Shown piece by piece: positions 44,728 through 53,486 of a stretch of DNA of 64,000 nt. How positions within the stretch are numbered: the stretch's first letter is position 1; each line of letters opens with the position of its first letter. Under the pieces are notes generated by a model that saw only the letters and a list, made by a program, of their open reading frames with translations, made no database searches and was not told the origin of the DNA. Origin of the DNA: Gimesia algae (GTDB lineage: Bacteria; Planctomycetota; Planctomycetia; Planctomycetales; Planctomycetaceae). Where the stretch lies: assembly GCF_007746795.1 (NCBI RefSeq), contig NZ_CP036343.1, forward strand, positions 5,803,357 to 5,867,356. Reading direction: 5' to 3'. The translations under genes were made by a program, and so were the position numbers.

Positions 44728-46020
44728 ATGCTTGATACGGACCTGAAAGAACAGCCTGAACTCGAATCTGAATACGATGTCGTGATCATCGGAGCCGGCC
44801 CGGCAGGCTCTACAGTGGCTGCCCTGCTGGCCGAACAGGGACGCAAAACCCTGGTAGTCGATCGCGCCCGCTTTCCCCGCTTCCACGTCGGCGAATCATT
44901 GATTCCGGAAACCTACTGGCCACTCAAACGACTCGGCCTGATCGACCAGCTCAAACAGACTGCCTTTCCCAAAAAACTCAGCGTCCAGTTTGTGACAGAT
45001 GAAGGTGTCGAGACGAGGCCCTTCTACTTCCACGACTACAAAGACCACGAAAGCTCACAAACCTGGCAGGTCTATCGTGCCGAATTCGACCAGATGCTCA
45101 TCGACAATGCCCAGTCTAGGGGGGCCACCTTTCATAATGAACTTCAAGTGACTGACCTGCTGACCCAAGAGGAACAGGTCACCGGCGTCAAAGTCAAATT
45201 GAGTAATCAGGAAACACGCGAAATCTCCGCAAAACTGGTCGTCGATGCCAGCGGGCAATCCGGTTTCATCGCCAATCGACTGAAACTCAAACAGAATGAC
45301 CCGGTTTTAAGAAAAGGAACAGTCTGGGCACACTTCAAAAATGCACAACGCGATCCCGGCATCGACGAAGGGGCCACCCTCATCCTGCAAACTGAAGGCA
45401 AACAGTCCTGGTTCTGGTACATCCCGCTTCAGGACAACGTGGTCAGCATCGGCTGTACCGGCGACATGAACTACATGTTCTCCAAAGAGCGCGGGAATAG
45501 CGAAGAAATCTTCTTTCAGGAAGTCGAACGCTGTATCGGCATTAAACGCCGCCTGACCGAAGCCCAGCCGGTCACCGAGTTCATGACCACCAAAGACTTC
45601 TCGTATCATTCCAGCCAACCGGCAGGTCCTGGCTGGATGCTCGCCGGCGACGCGCTCGGCTTCATCGATCCGGTCTACTCCAGCGGTGTGTTCCTGGCGA
45701 TGAAATCGGGTGAACTGATCGCCGAGGCCATCAACGAAGCGTATGAAACAAACGACTTTTCAGTCGAGCGTCTGAGCCAGTGGTATCCCGGTTATAAGGA
45801 AGGCGTCGATAACTTCCGTAAGCTGGTTTACGCGTTCTACACACCCGGTTTCAGCTTCGGAAACTTCCTCAGACAGTACCCACAGTTCAAATCGAACCTG
45901 GTCGACATTCTGATCGGCGATGTCTTCAAGCCAGAAGTCGCCGAGATGTTTACCGTCATGCAGGAAGAAATTCCCGAACTGGCGGACACCGATGACTCCC
46001 CGGTTACGATGAAGAAATAA
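44728..46020 (+). CDS. FAD-dependent halogenase-like oxidoreductase
   Basis: A 430-residue flavoprotein. The FAD fold begins YDVVIIGAGPAGSTVAALLA (GAGPAG 22-27). RFHVGESLIPETYWPLKRLG (52-71) and FPKKLSVQF (80-88) are typical of phenol/pyrrole halogenases such as the CndH/PltA group. The halogenase signature WxWxIP is present as WFWYIP (228-233), and AGDALGFIDP closes the FAD site. Such enzymes chlorinate or brominate activated aromatic rings with reduced FAD. Relatives reduce geranylgeranyl groups, so halogenation is likely but unproven. Confidence 0.82.
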   Translation: MLDTDLKEQPELESEYDVVIIGAGPAGSTVAALLAEQGRKTLVVDRARFPRFHVGESLIPETYWPLKRLGLIDQLKQTAFPKKLSVQFVTDEGVETRPFYFHDYKDHESSQTWQVYRAEFDQMLIDNAQSRGATFHNELQVTDLLTQEEQVTGVKVKLSNQETREISAKLVVDASGQSGFIANRLKLKQNDPVLRKGTVWAHFKNAQRDPGIDEGATLILQTEGKQSWFWYIPLQDNVVSIGCTGDMNYMFSKERGNSEEIFFQEVERCIGIKRRLTEAQPVTEFMTTKDFSYHSSQPAGPGWMLAGDALGFIDPVYSSGVFLAMKSGELIAEAINEAYETNDFSVERLSQWYPGYKEGVDNFRKLVYAFYTPGFSFGNFLRQYPQFKSNLVDILIGDVFKPEVAEMFTVMQEEIPELADTDDSPVTMKK

Positions 46021-46070
46021 CAACATCAGCAGAGAGATCAACAGCCGCTGATTCTTCACTCTGCGCATAA

Positions 46071-46105
46071 AAAAGCCCTGCTCCGGTCATCGCCGCAGCA
46101 GGGCT
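46071..46105 (-). terminator. Terminator of the DUF1080 gene
   Basis: Nine-base arms AGCCCTGCT (46074-46082) and AGCAGGGCT (46097-46105). On the minus strand the stem is followed by a T-run (TTTTTTATG). Confidence 0.9.
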
Positions 46106-46124
46106 GAATTCTCAAGAAATCAAA

Positions 46125-46970
46125 CTATTTCTTCTTATATTTGGGTGCTTCGCCCAAAGGATACAGGTCCCATTTGCGAACCCACATCTCAGCCATTTCG
46201 GTCTGCACCAGCAGTTTGCCATGATCTGGTTTGGCGTTGTAACCTGCGTTTACAACCACGCCGTTGACCAGGTATTCAATCTCGCCACCTTTGCTGATCA
46301 CATCCATCCGCGTCCATTCGCCGAACTTGCTTTCGACATCATCTTTACCGCGGAAGCCAACTTTGTCGGCCCAGTCAGGATCACGTCCAAACCAGTTGAT
46401 GCGGCCGGAACTCAAAGTGATTTCTTCGCCGTCTTTCTTCCAGACTTTTTCGCCATCCCGGTCTTTGGTAATTTTCGTGGTCAGTGAAGTAGGAATCGCT
46501 TCGCCGGTCTTGGGGTCTTTGCCCGTTAAGACCAGGATATCACCCACGCCCCCTTCGATAATCTGTGCTTCAATGGATGCCATCCAGGTATTTCCGTATC
46601 CGCCATCGGGACCATGGCAGTGAATCAGCACGCCGGAATCACGGGCACGGTCTTCCCGCTTGCCCCAGGTCTTTTCGCCCCACTTGAATTCGATGACCAT
46701 GTGATAATCACGGTAATCACCTTTCGTAATCAGACCGCCGTAACCGTCGCCGGAAATATGCAGCATGCCATCTTTCACAGTGAAGATTTCACGGGGATCT
46801 TCGTAAGCGGTACCGCGATTCCAGACATACAGGCCGTCCAGATTTTTGCCATTGAACAGATGGATGACACCGTCCTTGGGTGTGATGACTTTGTCTTCCG
46901 CTTCCGCACCCACACTCCAGACAGCAGCCAGACAGACACAGGTGATCGTGAGTAGTCGTTTCAAATACAT
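46125..46970 (-). CDS. Secreted DUF1080 (3-keto-disaccharide hydrolase-type) protein
   Basis: A 281-residue exported protein with a signal peptide (about residues 5-24) and one concanavalin-like DUF1080 domain: VIHLFNGKNLDGLYVWNRG, FTVKDGMLHISGDGYGGLIT, YHMVIEFKWGEKTWGKR, ARDSGVLIHCHGPDG, and GEIEYLVNGVVVNAGYNA. Members include 3-keto-glucoside hydrolases and many planctomycete sugar-binding proteins. It has its own hairpin terminator and is transcribed against the halogenase gene. The substrate is probably a polysaccharide-derived sugar. Confidence 0.92.
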   Translation of the reverse strand: MYLKRLLTITCVCLAAVWSVGAEAEDKVITPKDGVIHLFNGKNLDGLYVWNRGTAYEDPREIFTVKDGMLHISGDGYGGLITKGDYRDYHMVIEFKWGEKTWGKREDRARDSGVLIHCHGPDGGYGNTWMASIEAQIIEGGVGDILVLTGKDPKTGEAIPTSLTTKITKDRDGEKVWKKDGEEITLSSGRINWFGRDPDWADKVGFRGKDDVESKFGEWTRMDVISKGGEIEYLVNGVVVNAGYNAKPDHGKLLVQTEMAEMWVRKWDLYPLGEAPKYKKK

Positions 46971-47187
46971 ATGCGCTTTCCTGAATTAAATGGCACCAGG
47001 CGAGATCACAATCTCTGCCCCGCACTACAATAAGCCCGTTTGCGGGCTCAACCGAAAGTAATTTCTTTAATAAATTAAGTTATTGAATCCACTGACTCTT
47101 GGCAAGAAGGAAGCTCAAAAAAGTCGCCACTAGAGTCAAAATAGAAAAACCGGGACAAATCGGTCTACACCTGCTTTTGCATCAACA

Positions 47188-47215
47188 TAAAAAAAGCCTG
47201 CAACATGGCAGGCTT
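47188..47215 (-). terminator. Terminator of folE2
   Basis: Eight-base arms AAGCCTGC (47194-47201) and GCAGGCTT (47208-47215); on the minus strand a run of T follows directly. Confidence 0.92.
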
Positions 47216-47235
47216 GTAGCGTGAACTCAGGCAGA

Positions 47236-48246
47236 TTACGACCGATTCTTGATCGCGACCGCGGCTGCATCGTGGGGGTGCAGACTCTCCAGGTGGTTGA
47301 TCTCCACGCGGAAATCTTTTACGCCGGCATACCCTTCCAGCGCACCCTTCAGTTTGCGGGCGGCGTCTTCGCAGAACATCAGGTTCGCGCCGTTCAGCCG
47401 GGCAAACTCCTGTTCGTCTTCCCGTTTGACGGCTGTCTGCACGGGTGTGGCAATCACGCGTTCCAGATAATCAATCAGGGACTCGATCGGAAATTCTTCG
47501 ATGTCGCTTTCCAGTTCGACGCAGACATCCGCATGACTTCGCTGGCTGTGGGGTACTGCCAGGATCGCTTCCGGGGTTCCCAGCCACTGCATGATTTCAT
47601 CATGTGTCAGTTCGCTGCGATCGTTGAATCGATTTTCGAAGGCCTGCTGGATTAGCTGACGGGATAAGGCAGCCGAACAGGGGCACGCACTGGAATAAGT
47701 CAGTCTGACCTGCAGTTGATGACGAAAGACGCCTTGCTGGCAGGCACTTTGAATCTTGACCGGATAGGCACGCCAGCCGGCATGATCAGAGAGCAATGCA
47801 GGTCGTTTCAGGGAATGTTCGTAGTTTAGTGTCAGATAACTGCTGGAACTCATCCCCTGATGAGTGTGAATAAAATCCTTCAGAATTTCGTTGACCACAG
47901 GCAGTGTGAGTTCGGTATCCGCCAGTCGAGTGTTCAGACTCAGAAACAGCCGTGACATGTGAATGCCTTTGACGTTTTCATCATCCAGGCTGACGGCAGC
48001 ATCGGCCCGGGCCGGTGTGCGAAAGATTTCGCCCGATGCGTCGCGTAATCGCAATACGAGTTCCACCCCGGACATGCCGACACGTTCCAGCGTCCCCCCC
48101 GTTAAAGGCAGCGACTCATTGGCGACATCAGGCATCAGGTTTGTCGTGGATGCCACCCGGGAGTCTGTGGACGTAACTGATTGCGCACCCTGATCGGTAG
48201 ATCCCATCTGTTTGAGATTCAGAGCATCGGAAACAAATTCAAACAT
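47236..48246 (-). CDS. folE2: GTP cyclohydrolase FolE2
   Basis: A 336-residue type IB GTP cyclohydrolase, the first step of folate and 7-deazaguanine synthesis. Marks include LPLTGGTLERVGMSGVELVL, IHMSRLFLSLNT, YSSACPCSAALSRQL with the metal cysteine, QRSHADVCVELE and FCEDAARKLKGAL. FolE2 uses several metals and in many bacteria replaces zinc-dependent FolE under zinc shortage. I see no Zur-type palindrome upstream, so here it is probably the main enzyme. The gene is monocistronic with a clean terminator. Confidence 0.95.
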   Translation of the reverse strand: MFEFVSDALNLKQMGSTDQGAQSVTSTDSRVASTTNLMPDVANESLPLTGGTLERVGMSGVELVLRLRDASGEIFRTPARADAAVSLDDENVKGIHMSRLFLSLNTRLADTELTLPVVNEILKDFIHTHQGMSSSSYLTLNYEHSLKRPALLSDHAGWRAYPVKIQSACQQGVFRHQLQVRLTYSSACPCSAALSRQLIQQAFENRFNDRSELTHDEIMQWLGTPEAILAVPHSQRSHADVCVELESDIEEFPIESLIDYLERVIATPVQTAVKREDEQEFARLNGANLMFCEDAARKLKGALEGYAGVKDFRVEINHLESLHPHDAAAVAIKNRS

Positions 48247-48639
48247 ACAAACGTCTTTCGTTGGTCTGTCACTGCTGTTACGCTGCTGGTACAGGAAAAC
48301 TTAATTCTGGAATTTCCCTCAAGTCTTCTTAACAACGAGACTCGCAGGAAGAACTCCAGCGATTCAACTAACCAGCCAGTAACAGTCTTCTTATTCATCT
48401 AAAATTAATCGAAACCACTCTCTGGTTTCTACTATAGCAAAGCTTTACCTTTATATCATTTAGTCCCATAGATACTTTTTTCAAGTATCAAAATTATCTT
48501 ATTACCAGGCTTTGATCGAAATAAGCTCTTTTCTGCCCTGAAATTACGTGATTTCGGCTGACAGAATCAGATCTGAATGATCTGGTTCACATCACCCGTT
48601 AATTAAGACAGTTGATGTCCCCCCCCTGAACAACCGTAA
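48247..48639. other. Intergenic, AT-rich; small hairpin
   Basis: A 393-bp gap between two minus-strand genes. A hairpin GAAACCA-CTCTC-TGGTTTC at 48411-48429 may end the TPR transcript. Nothing coding is seen; the folE2 promoter must lie in the left part. Confidence 0.4.
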
Positions 48640-49761
48640 CTACTGCCGTTTTGGTCTGGCAGAAGAAACAGAGAGTCTGTTGACGCGTTCCCAGCCTTGG
48701 GGAGGCTGCAAAGTTTCAATCGGAATCCGTTCCGGCTCCTGTCCGATAAAACCGGGACGCTGCAGGGGAGTATGCATGGAGGCCTGTTGAATATTGAGCC
48801 CATTGGTCTGTTGAGTCAGAAAGTTTGACAAGCGATTCGTTTCGGTATGCATTGGGTTCAGAGTCAATGCCTGGGTCACAGCCGGATACACTTTCGCCAT
48901 CTGATTGGCCTGCAGGCAGGCATACGCCAGCCGATACCAGTCATCAGCAGAAACCTGATCCCGATTCTTCAGCGCCTGCTCCAGCGATGCCATAGAATCG
49001 GTCCATCGCTGCTCAGCACCATAAGCGATGCCCAGCATCCACTGTGCTTCGGCCCGTTGGTCTATAGTCGCGCTCGTGTTATGACAGATCGGGCGTAAAA
49101 TCGGTGTTGCCCGGTTCGGTTCCCCCAGCTTGATCTCCAGTCCTGCCAACTTCAGCCGTGAGACGATGTTGTATGGTTCGACCTGTAACACGCGATGATA
49201 TGTTTCCACCGCAGAGGAACTCAGCCCCGCCAGTTCTTCCAGTTCCCCCTTGAGAATCAAGGCACGAATATTCGTCGGATCCAGCGTCAGCCCCAGTTCC
49301 AGGTTTTTCAACGCATCCGTGTACTGTTTCTTCTCATACAGCAGGTAAGACAGGTCAATATAAGGCCGGGGATCATCGGGGGCCAGAACGGTCGTCTTGT
49401 GCAGTTGTTGGATTGCTTCTTCCGAGTAACCATTGGCAATCAGAAATTCGGACAGCTGCTGACGCACAGCAGCATTATTGGGATTCGATGCGACGGCCTG
49501 CTTCAGGAGTTCTGCGGCCTGCTCCTTGCGGCCACTCTCGGTCGCGACCCGCACCTGTTCTACCAGATCCTGCGACTCAGAATCCAGAATCGCCATTTTC
49601 TGTTTCCAACTCACACAGCTCGAACAGATCAGTAATAGAACCGCCAGAAAAAACCATCCAATACTTTTACAGAATATCGCTCCCCGCGCGCAATCTGAGC
49701 GACTCAAATTCGGCACGCCGAACCGGGACTCAGTAAACGTGTTGGCACAACGATCTCTCAT
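48640..49761 (-). CDS. TPR-repeat lipoprotein-like protein
   Basis: A 373-residue protein with a long basic N-terminus, a membrane/signal helix (about 33-50) ending in LLLICSSC, which may be a lipobox. At least six tetratricopeptide repeats follow: AELLKQAVASNPNNAAVRQQ, AIQQLHKTTVLAPDDPRPYI, ALKNLELGLTLDPTNIRALI, and AVETYHRVLQVEPYN. TPRs bind partner proteins; location is likely the periplasmic face. The Pro/Arg-rich C-terminus is unstructured. No operon partner. Confidence 0.85.
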   Translation of the reverse strand: MRDRCANTFTESRFGVPNLSRSDCARGAIFCKSIGWFFLAVLLLICSSCVSWKQKMAILDSESQDLVEQVRVATESGRKEQAAELLKQAVASNPNNAAVRQQLSEFLIANGYSEEAIQQLHKTTVLAPDDPRPYIDLSYLLYEKKQYTDALKNLELGLTLDPTNIRALILKGELEELAGLSSSAVETYHRVLQVEPYNIVSRLKLAGLEIKLGEPNRATPILRPICHNTSATIDQRAEAQWMLGIAYGAEQRWTDSMASLEQALKNRDQVSADDWYRLAYACLQANQMAKVYPAVTQALTLNPMHTETNRLSNFLTQQTNGLNIQQASMHTPLQRPGFIGQEPERIPIETLQPPQGWERVNRLSVSSARPKRQ

Positions 49762-50359
49762 ACGCTCTGGTGATCTTCCTCCATGAAGTCACGAAGCTGA
49801 ACCGAAAATATCAGGTAACCCGCTTGAAATCAGACAGGGTTCTGCTGCATTCAGGCCGCGAACGTTACCATTTTTTCGAATTTTGGGGTAGAGGAACTCA
49901 GCTGTTTTTCAGGCCAAAACACCTGCCTGATACCTTCCGCTGACTGACTATCGGTCCAACTGAGACTCTGACTCTCAATTTTCTCATTAAGTCTTTTCAA
50001 CACATCAACTTATCATCATCTTTTGATCAGAAACCCGCGTCGGGCTGCTCAGAACGGCGAATGAACCTCAAAAACAGGTGCAATCCCGCCAAATCTGACT
50101 TTAGTTAAAATAGAGACTATCGCGAATTATTATAAATTACTGTTTAAAAACTTAGTTTAACCGACCGGAGCAACAAACCCAATCATTGACATCGGTACGA
50201 TCGTCCGGGTACAAAAGGGTAACTTATGGATAAGTTTTCGATATATTCGAAATAATTGGAAATATAGAGAATCTGGCGTGATGGACTACGTCTTCTTTCG
50301 GCATGGCTTACTGCCCCTGGTCGTGCAATCGTTAAGCTCGATTTAAAAAGGTCGAATGG
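49762..50359. other. Long AT-rich upstream region
   Basis: A 598-bp gap between divergent genes. No gene is seen. An A/T-rich block near 50125-50160 (TTATTATAAATTACTG) is a likely promoter area for the Cys/Gly-rich secreted protein, which would give it a leader of about 200 bases. Confidence 0.4.
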
Positions 50360-51553
50360 ATGATGAGTCTTCGTAAAAAAATGAATCTGAAAAAAGTATG
50401 TCTTACGGTCGGTTGTTTCCTGACCATCGGCATGATGTCCCTGGCTGAGTCCAATGCAGGAATTATTCCCTGGACGTACAACGCTATTTTTGGCCCGAGC
50501 CGTAACGGTGCCATGGCCTATGGTGCCGGATACGCTCCTGCCCCCTATTCCGCCAATTATGGTGGATACGGAATGATGAATAGCGGTAACTGCTGTGGTC
50601 AACCCGGTTACACCAGCTACTATGGTGGTACCATGAATCGCAGTCAGTCAAGACGCAGTTCCCGTGCTGCTTACCGCTGGTATCTGCTCAATAACCCTCA
50701 AGCAGTCGGCGTCAGTTACCGTAATTTCAGTGGCGGAAATGCATACGCTTCCACTGGTAGTTATTATGGCCCGACTGGCTGTGGATCCTGTGGAATGGGT
50801 GGCTGCGGTATCGGCGGATGTTCTACCGGCGCCTGCGGTGCAGCCGGCTGCAGTACCGGTCAGTGTGGGGTTTCCTACAACCCGGCTACCGCCAGTACAC
50901 CCACTCCCGACCCCAACTCCGGGAATCCGGTTCCACCACCGCGTGAAGTGGAAAGTACAACACCTAAAACATTTGCCGATGAACCAATGAATTCCGGCAG
51001 ACCGCAACCGGGTGTGGAAGATTCCGGATTCGAAAAGCGACGCTATGATCGCAGCCCCATGGAAACAACTCCCATGCCCAAGAATGAAGCCGAAGACTTG
51101 TTCAAAGTCCCCCTGAATCGGGATGTGGAAGAACTGCCTATGCCGGGTGCAACCCCTGCTACTCCTGCAACTCCACCAGCGACAGAACGCAAGCAGCCGG
51201 CATTTGGTCCAGAGGAAAAAAAGAGCGATGATTTCTTCGGAGGCGGCAGCACAGATGCCTTCAAGCCAACCCCCGACGGCAAACTTCCTAAAACCGCCAT
51301 CCCCCAGAAAAAGACGGCTCCGATTCAGGAACCGGCAATTAAAGCCCCGAAAGCAGAGCAGGAAACCAACTTTCCTCCACTGCGGGTCCGCCCGCTGAAT
51401 CTGGATCAGAAAATCACCTGGAAATCAGCGCCTCGTGCCGAACGCCTGACGATTCGCACCAGTTTTTCTGCCCCCAAGGTTGCCAAGCAGGATGTACCCG
51501 TGAATTCAGGCTGGTTTGCGATTACCGATTCTGCAAAAATTGCCAGCAAGTAA
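50360..51553 (+). CDS. Secreted Gly/Tyr/Cys-rich protein with Pro-rich tail
   Basis: A 397-residue exported protein of low complexity. A signal peptide ends near AESNAG. Residues ~48-100 are Gly/Tyr/Asn-rich (YGAGYAPAPYSANYGGYG). Residues ~125-180 are Cys/Gly-rich: GCGSCGMGGCGIGGCSTGAC then GAAGCSTGQCG, about nine cysteines at near-regular spacing. A Pro/Thr/Glu-rich, disordered C-terminal half follows. It looks like a structural cell-surface protein that may cross-link by disulfides; planctomycete envelopes are known to be rich in Cys and Pro. ATG at 50360 with AAAAGG upstream. Confidence 0.8.
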   Translation: MMSLRKKMNLKKVCLTVGCFLTIGMMSLAESNAGIIPWTYNAIFGPSRNGAMAYGAGYAPAPYSANYGGYGMMNSGNCCGQPGYTSYYGGTMNRSQSRRSSRAAYRWYLLNNPQAVGVSYRNFSGGNAYASTGSYYGPTGCGSCGMGGCGIGGCSTGACGAAGCSTGQCGVSYNPATASTPTPDPNSGNPVPPPREVESTTPKTFADEPMNSGRPQPGVEDSGFEKRRYDRSPMETTPMPKNEAEDLFKVPLNRDVEELPMPGATPATPATPPATERKQPAFGPEEKKSDDFFGGGSTDAFKPTPDGKLPKTAIPQKKTAPIQEPAIKAPKAEQETNFPPLRVRPLNLDQKITWKSAPRAERLTIRTSFSAPKVAKQDVPVNSGWFAITDSAKIASK

Positions 51554-51576
51554 TCGCAGTAACTCAAAGTCTCAAC

Positions 51577-51611
51577 AAAGTGCAAGTGCCTGACCGCCTT
51601 GCACTTTTTTT
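51577..51611 (+). terminator. Terminator of the Cys/Gly-rich protein gene
   Basis: Ten-base arms AAAGTGCAAG (51577-51586) and CTTGCACTTT (51598-51607) followed by a T-run. Confidence 0.95.
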
Positions 51612-51694
51612 ATGCGCCAGTCCCGTTATCGTAAGAAGAATATGATACCACTTTCGGTTTCCCCTCTTTTTGATCTCACATCCGGATTCGGAAC

Positions 51695-53416
51695 ATGCAA
51701 AACTCAGAAATCGCACGCCAGTTTGAGGAACTGGCAGACCTGCTGGAAATTCAAGGCGCAAACCCTTTTCGACTCCGCGCCTATCGAAACGCCGCACGGA
51801 CCATCTCTGGTCTGCCCGACTCCATTCAGGACATTGTGGAATCAGATCCCAGTGAACTGCAGGAGCTGCCGGGCATCGGCAAAGACCTCGCCGAAAAAAT
51901 TGTCACCATTGTCGAAACATCAACACTCCCTCAGTTGGAAGAACTCAAAGAACAAATCCCGGCAGATGTCGTTCGCATGCTGGACATTCCCGGAATTGGT
52001 CCTAAAAAAGTCGCGTTTTTGTTTTCCGAACTTTCAATCCACTCCCTTGAGGACCTCAAAGCTGCTGCCGAAAACGGCGTGATCGCCGAGCAGAAAGGCT
52101 TCGGCAAAAAAACAGAACAGATCATTCTGGAAGGACTCGAACATCTCAGCCAGGCCGGCAACCGTGTTCGGCTCGCAGAGGCCAAAGCGCAGTCCGATGC
52201 CATCATTCATGATCTCAGTAAACTCGATTCGGTTCAGCAGATTTCGGAAGCCGGCAGTTGTCGCAGGCGTAAAGAGTCCGTCGGTGATCTGGATGTGCTT
52301 GTGACTTCCAGCCAGCCTGCCGAAGTCATGGACGCGTTGGCGGATCACGAACTCGTGAACAAAGTGCTCGCCCGCGGCGATACTAAACAACGCGTGCGGC
52401 TCAACTCCGGTCTCGAACTGGATCTCCGCGTCGTCCCCGAAGAATCGTATGGCGCTGCCCTGCTCTACTTCACCGGCTCCAAGGAACACAACATAGTCCT
52501 CAGGCGCCGTTCCCAGGATCGAGGACTCAAACTGAATGAGTACGGCCTGTTTCGCGAGGACGAACTCGTTTCAGGCAAGACTGAGGAAGAAGTTTACAAA
52601 GCTCTTGATCTTCCCTGGATTCCGCCGGAAATCCGCGAAGACCGCATGGAATTTGCCGCTGCAGAAAAGAATGAACTACCAGAACTGATCGAACTGAAAG
52701 ACATTCGCGGCGACTTGCATATGCATACGACGGCCACCGATGGAACGGCTTCCATTCTGGAAATGGCGGAAGGCGCTAAAGCCAAAGGCTATCAATATAT
52801 CGCCATCACCGACCATTCCAAACGGGTCACTATGGCTAACGGTCTGGATGCCAAACGCCTGCGGGCGCACTGGAAAGCCATTGAAAAAGCACAAGACAAA
52901 GTTTCCGGCATACAGATTCTCAAAGGCATCGAATGCGACATCCTGGAAGATGGCAGCATGGACCTGCCCGATGAGGTCCTCAGCGAAGCCGACTGGGTTA
53001 TTGCAGTCTTGCATTATGGTCTCAAGCAACCTCAGAAACAGATCAATCAAAGACTGCTGAATGCCATCCAGAATCCGAACGTCTCGATCATCGGCCATTT
53101 ATCGGGTCGCCTGATCGGCAAACGCCCCGGCGCTGATCTCAATTATGGCGAGATCCTCAAAGCTGCCGCCGATTATGGCACCATGCTGGAGATCAACGCG
53201 CATCCCATGCGACTCGATATCGATGACATCCACGCAGCCCGGGCCAAAGAACTGGGCATCCCGATCGTTATTAATACAGATGCCCATAGCGTCGCCGGGC
53301 TGGATGTCATGCAGTATGGCATCTATCAGGCGCGACGGGCCGGGCTTACGAAAAAAAATGTCGCGAATACAAAAACCTGGAAGCAATTTCAGAAATTATT
53401 GAAAACATCGAAATAA
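51695..53416 (+). CDS. polX: DNA polymerase/3'-5' exonuclease PolX
   Basis: A 573-residue bacterial family X polymerase used in base excision and gap repair. An N-terminal helix-hairpin-helix part ([35 protein letters not shown]) is followed by the nucleotidyltransferase core with [17 protein letters not shown] and LELDLRVVP, whose aspartates bind metal. The C-terminal PHP exonuclease domain has [35 protein letters not shown] and INTDAHS. All metal ligands of both domains appear intact. Length is typical. It is followed after 70 bases by the AAA ATPase gene. Confidence 0.96.
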   Translation: MQNSEIARQFEELADLLEIQGANPFRLRAYRNAARTISGLPDSIQDIVESDPSELQELPGIGKDLAEKIVTIVETSTLPQLEELKEQIPADVVRMLDIPGIGPKKVAFLFSELSIHSLEDLKAAAENGVIAEQKGFGKKTEQIILEGLEHLSQAGNRVRLAEAKAQSDAIIHDLSKLDSVQQISEAGSCRRRKESVGDLDVLVTSSQPAEVMDALADHELVNKVLARGDTKQRVRLNSGLELDLRVVPEESYGAALLYFTGSKEHNIVLRRRSQDRGLKLNEYGLFREDELVSGKTEEEVYKALDLPWIPPEIREDRMEFAAAEKNELPELIELKDIRGDLHMHTTATDGTASILEMAEGAKAKGYQYIAITDHSKRVTMANGLDAKRLRAHWKAIEKAQDKVSGIQILKGIECDILEDGSMDLPDEVLSEADWVIAVLHYGLKQPQKQINQRLLNAIQNPNVSIIGHLSGRLIGKRPGADLNYGEILKAAADYGTMLEINAHPMRLDIDDIHAARAKELGIPIVINTDAHSVAGLDVMQYGIYQARRAGLTKKNVANTKTWKQFQKLLKTSK

Positions 53417-53486
53417 ATTTTCATCCGCTCTCATAAAAGTTCCGTTACCGCTTCTAACAATTGAGACTGAACAGGAACGAACCTTC

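Noticed and set aside
47029..47056. Hairpin AGCCCG-TTTG-CGGGCT upstream of the DUF1080 gene as a terminator
   Set aside because: Only a six-base stem with no T-run on either side and no gene to terminate there.
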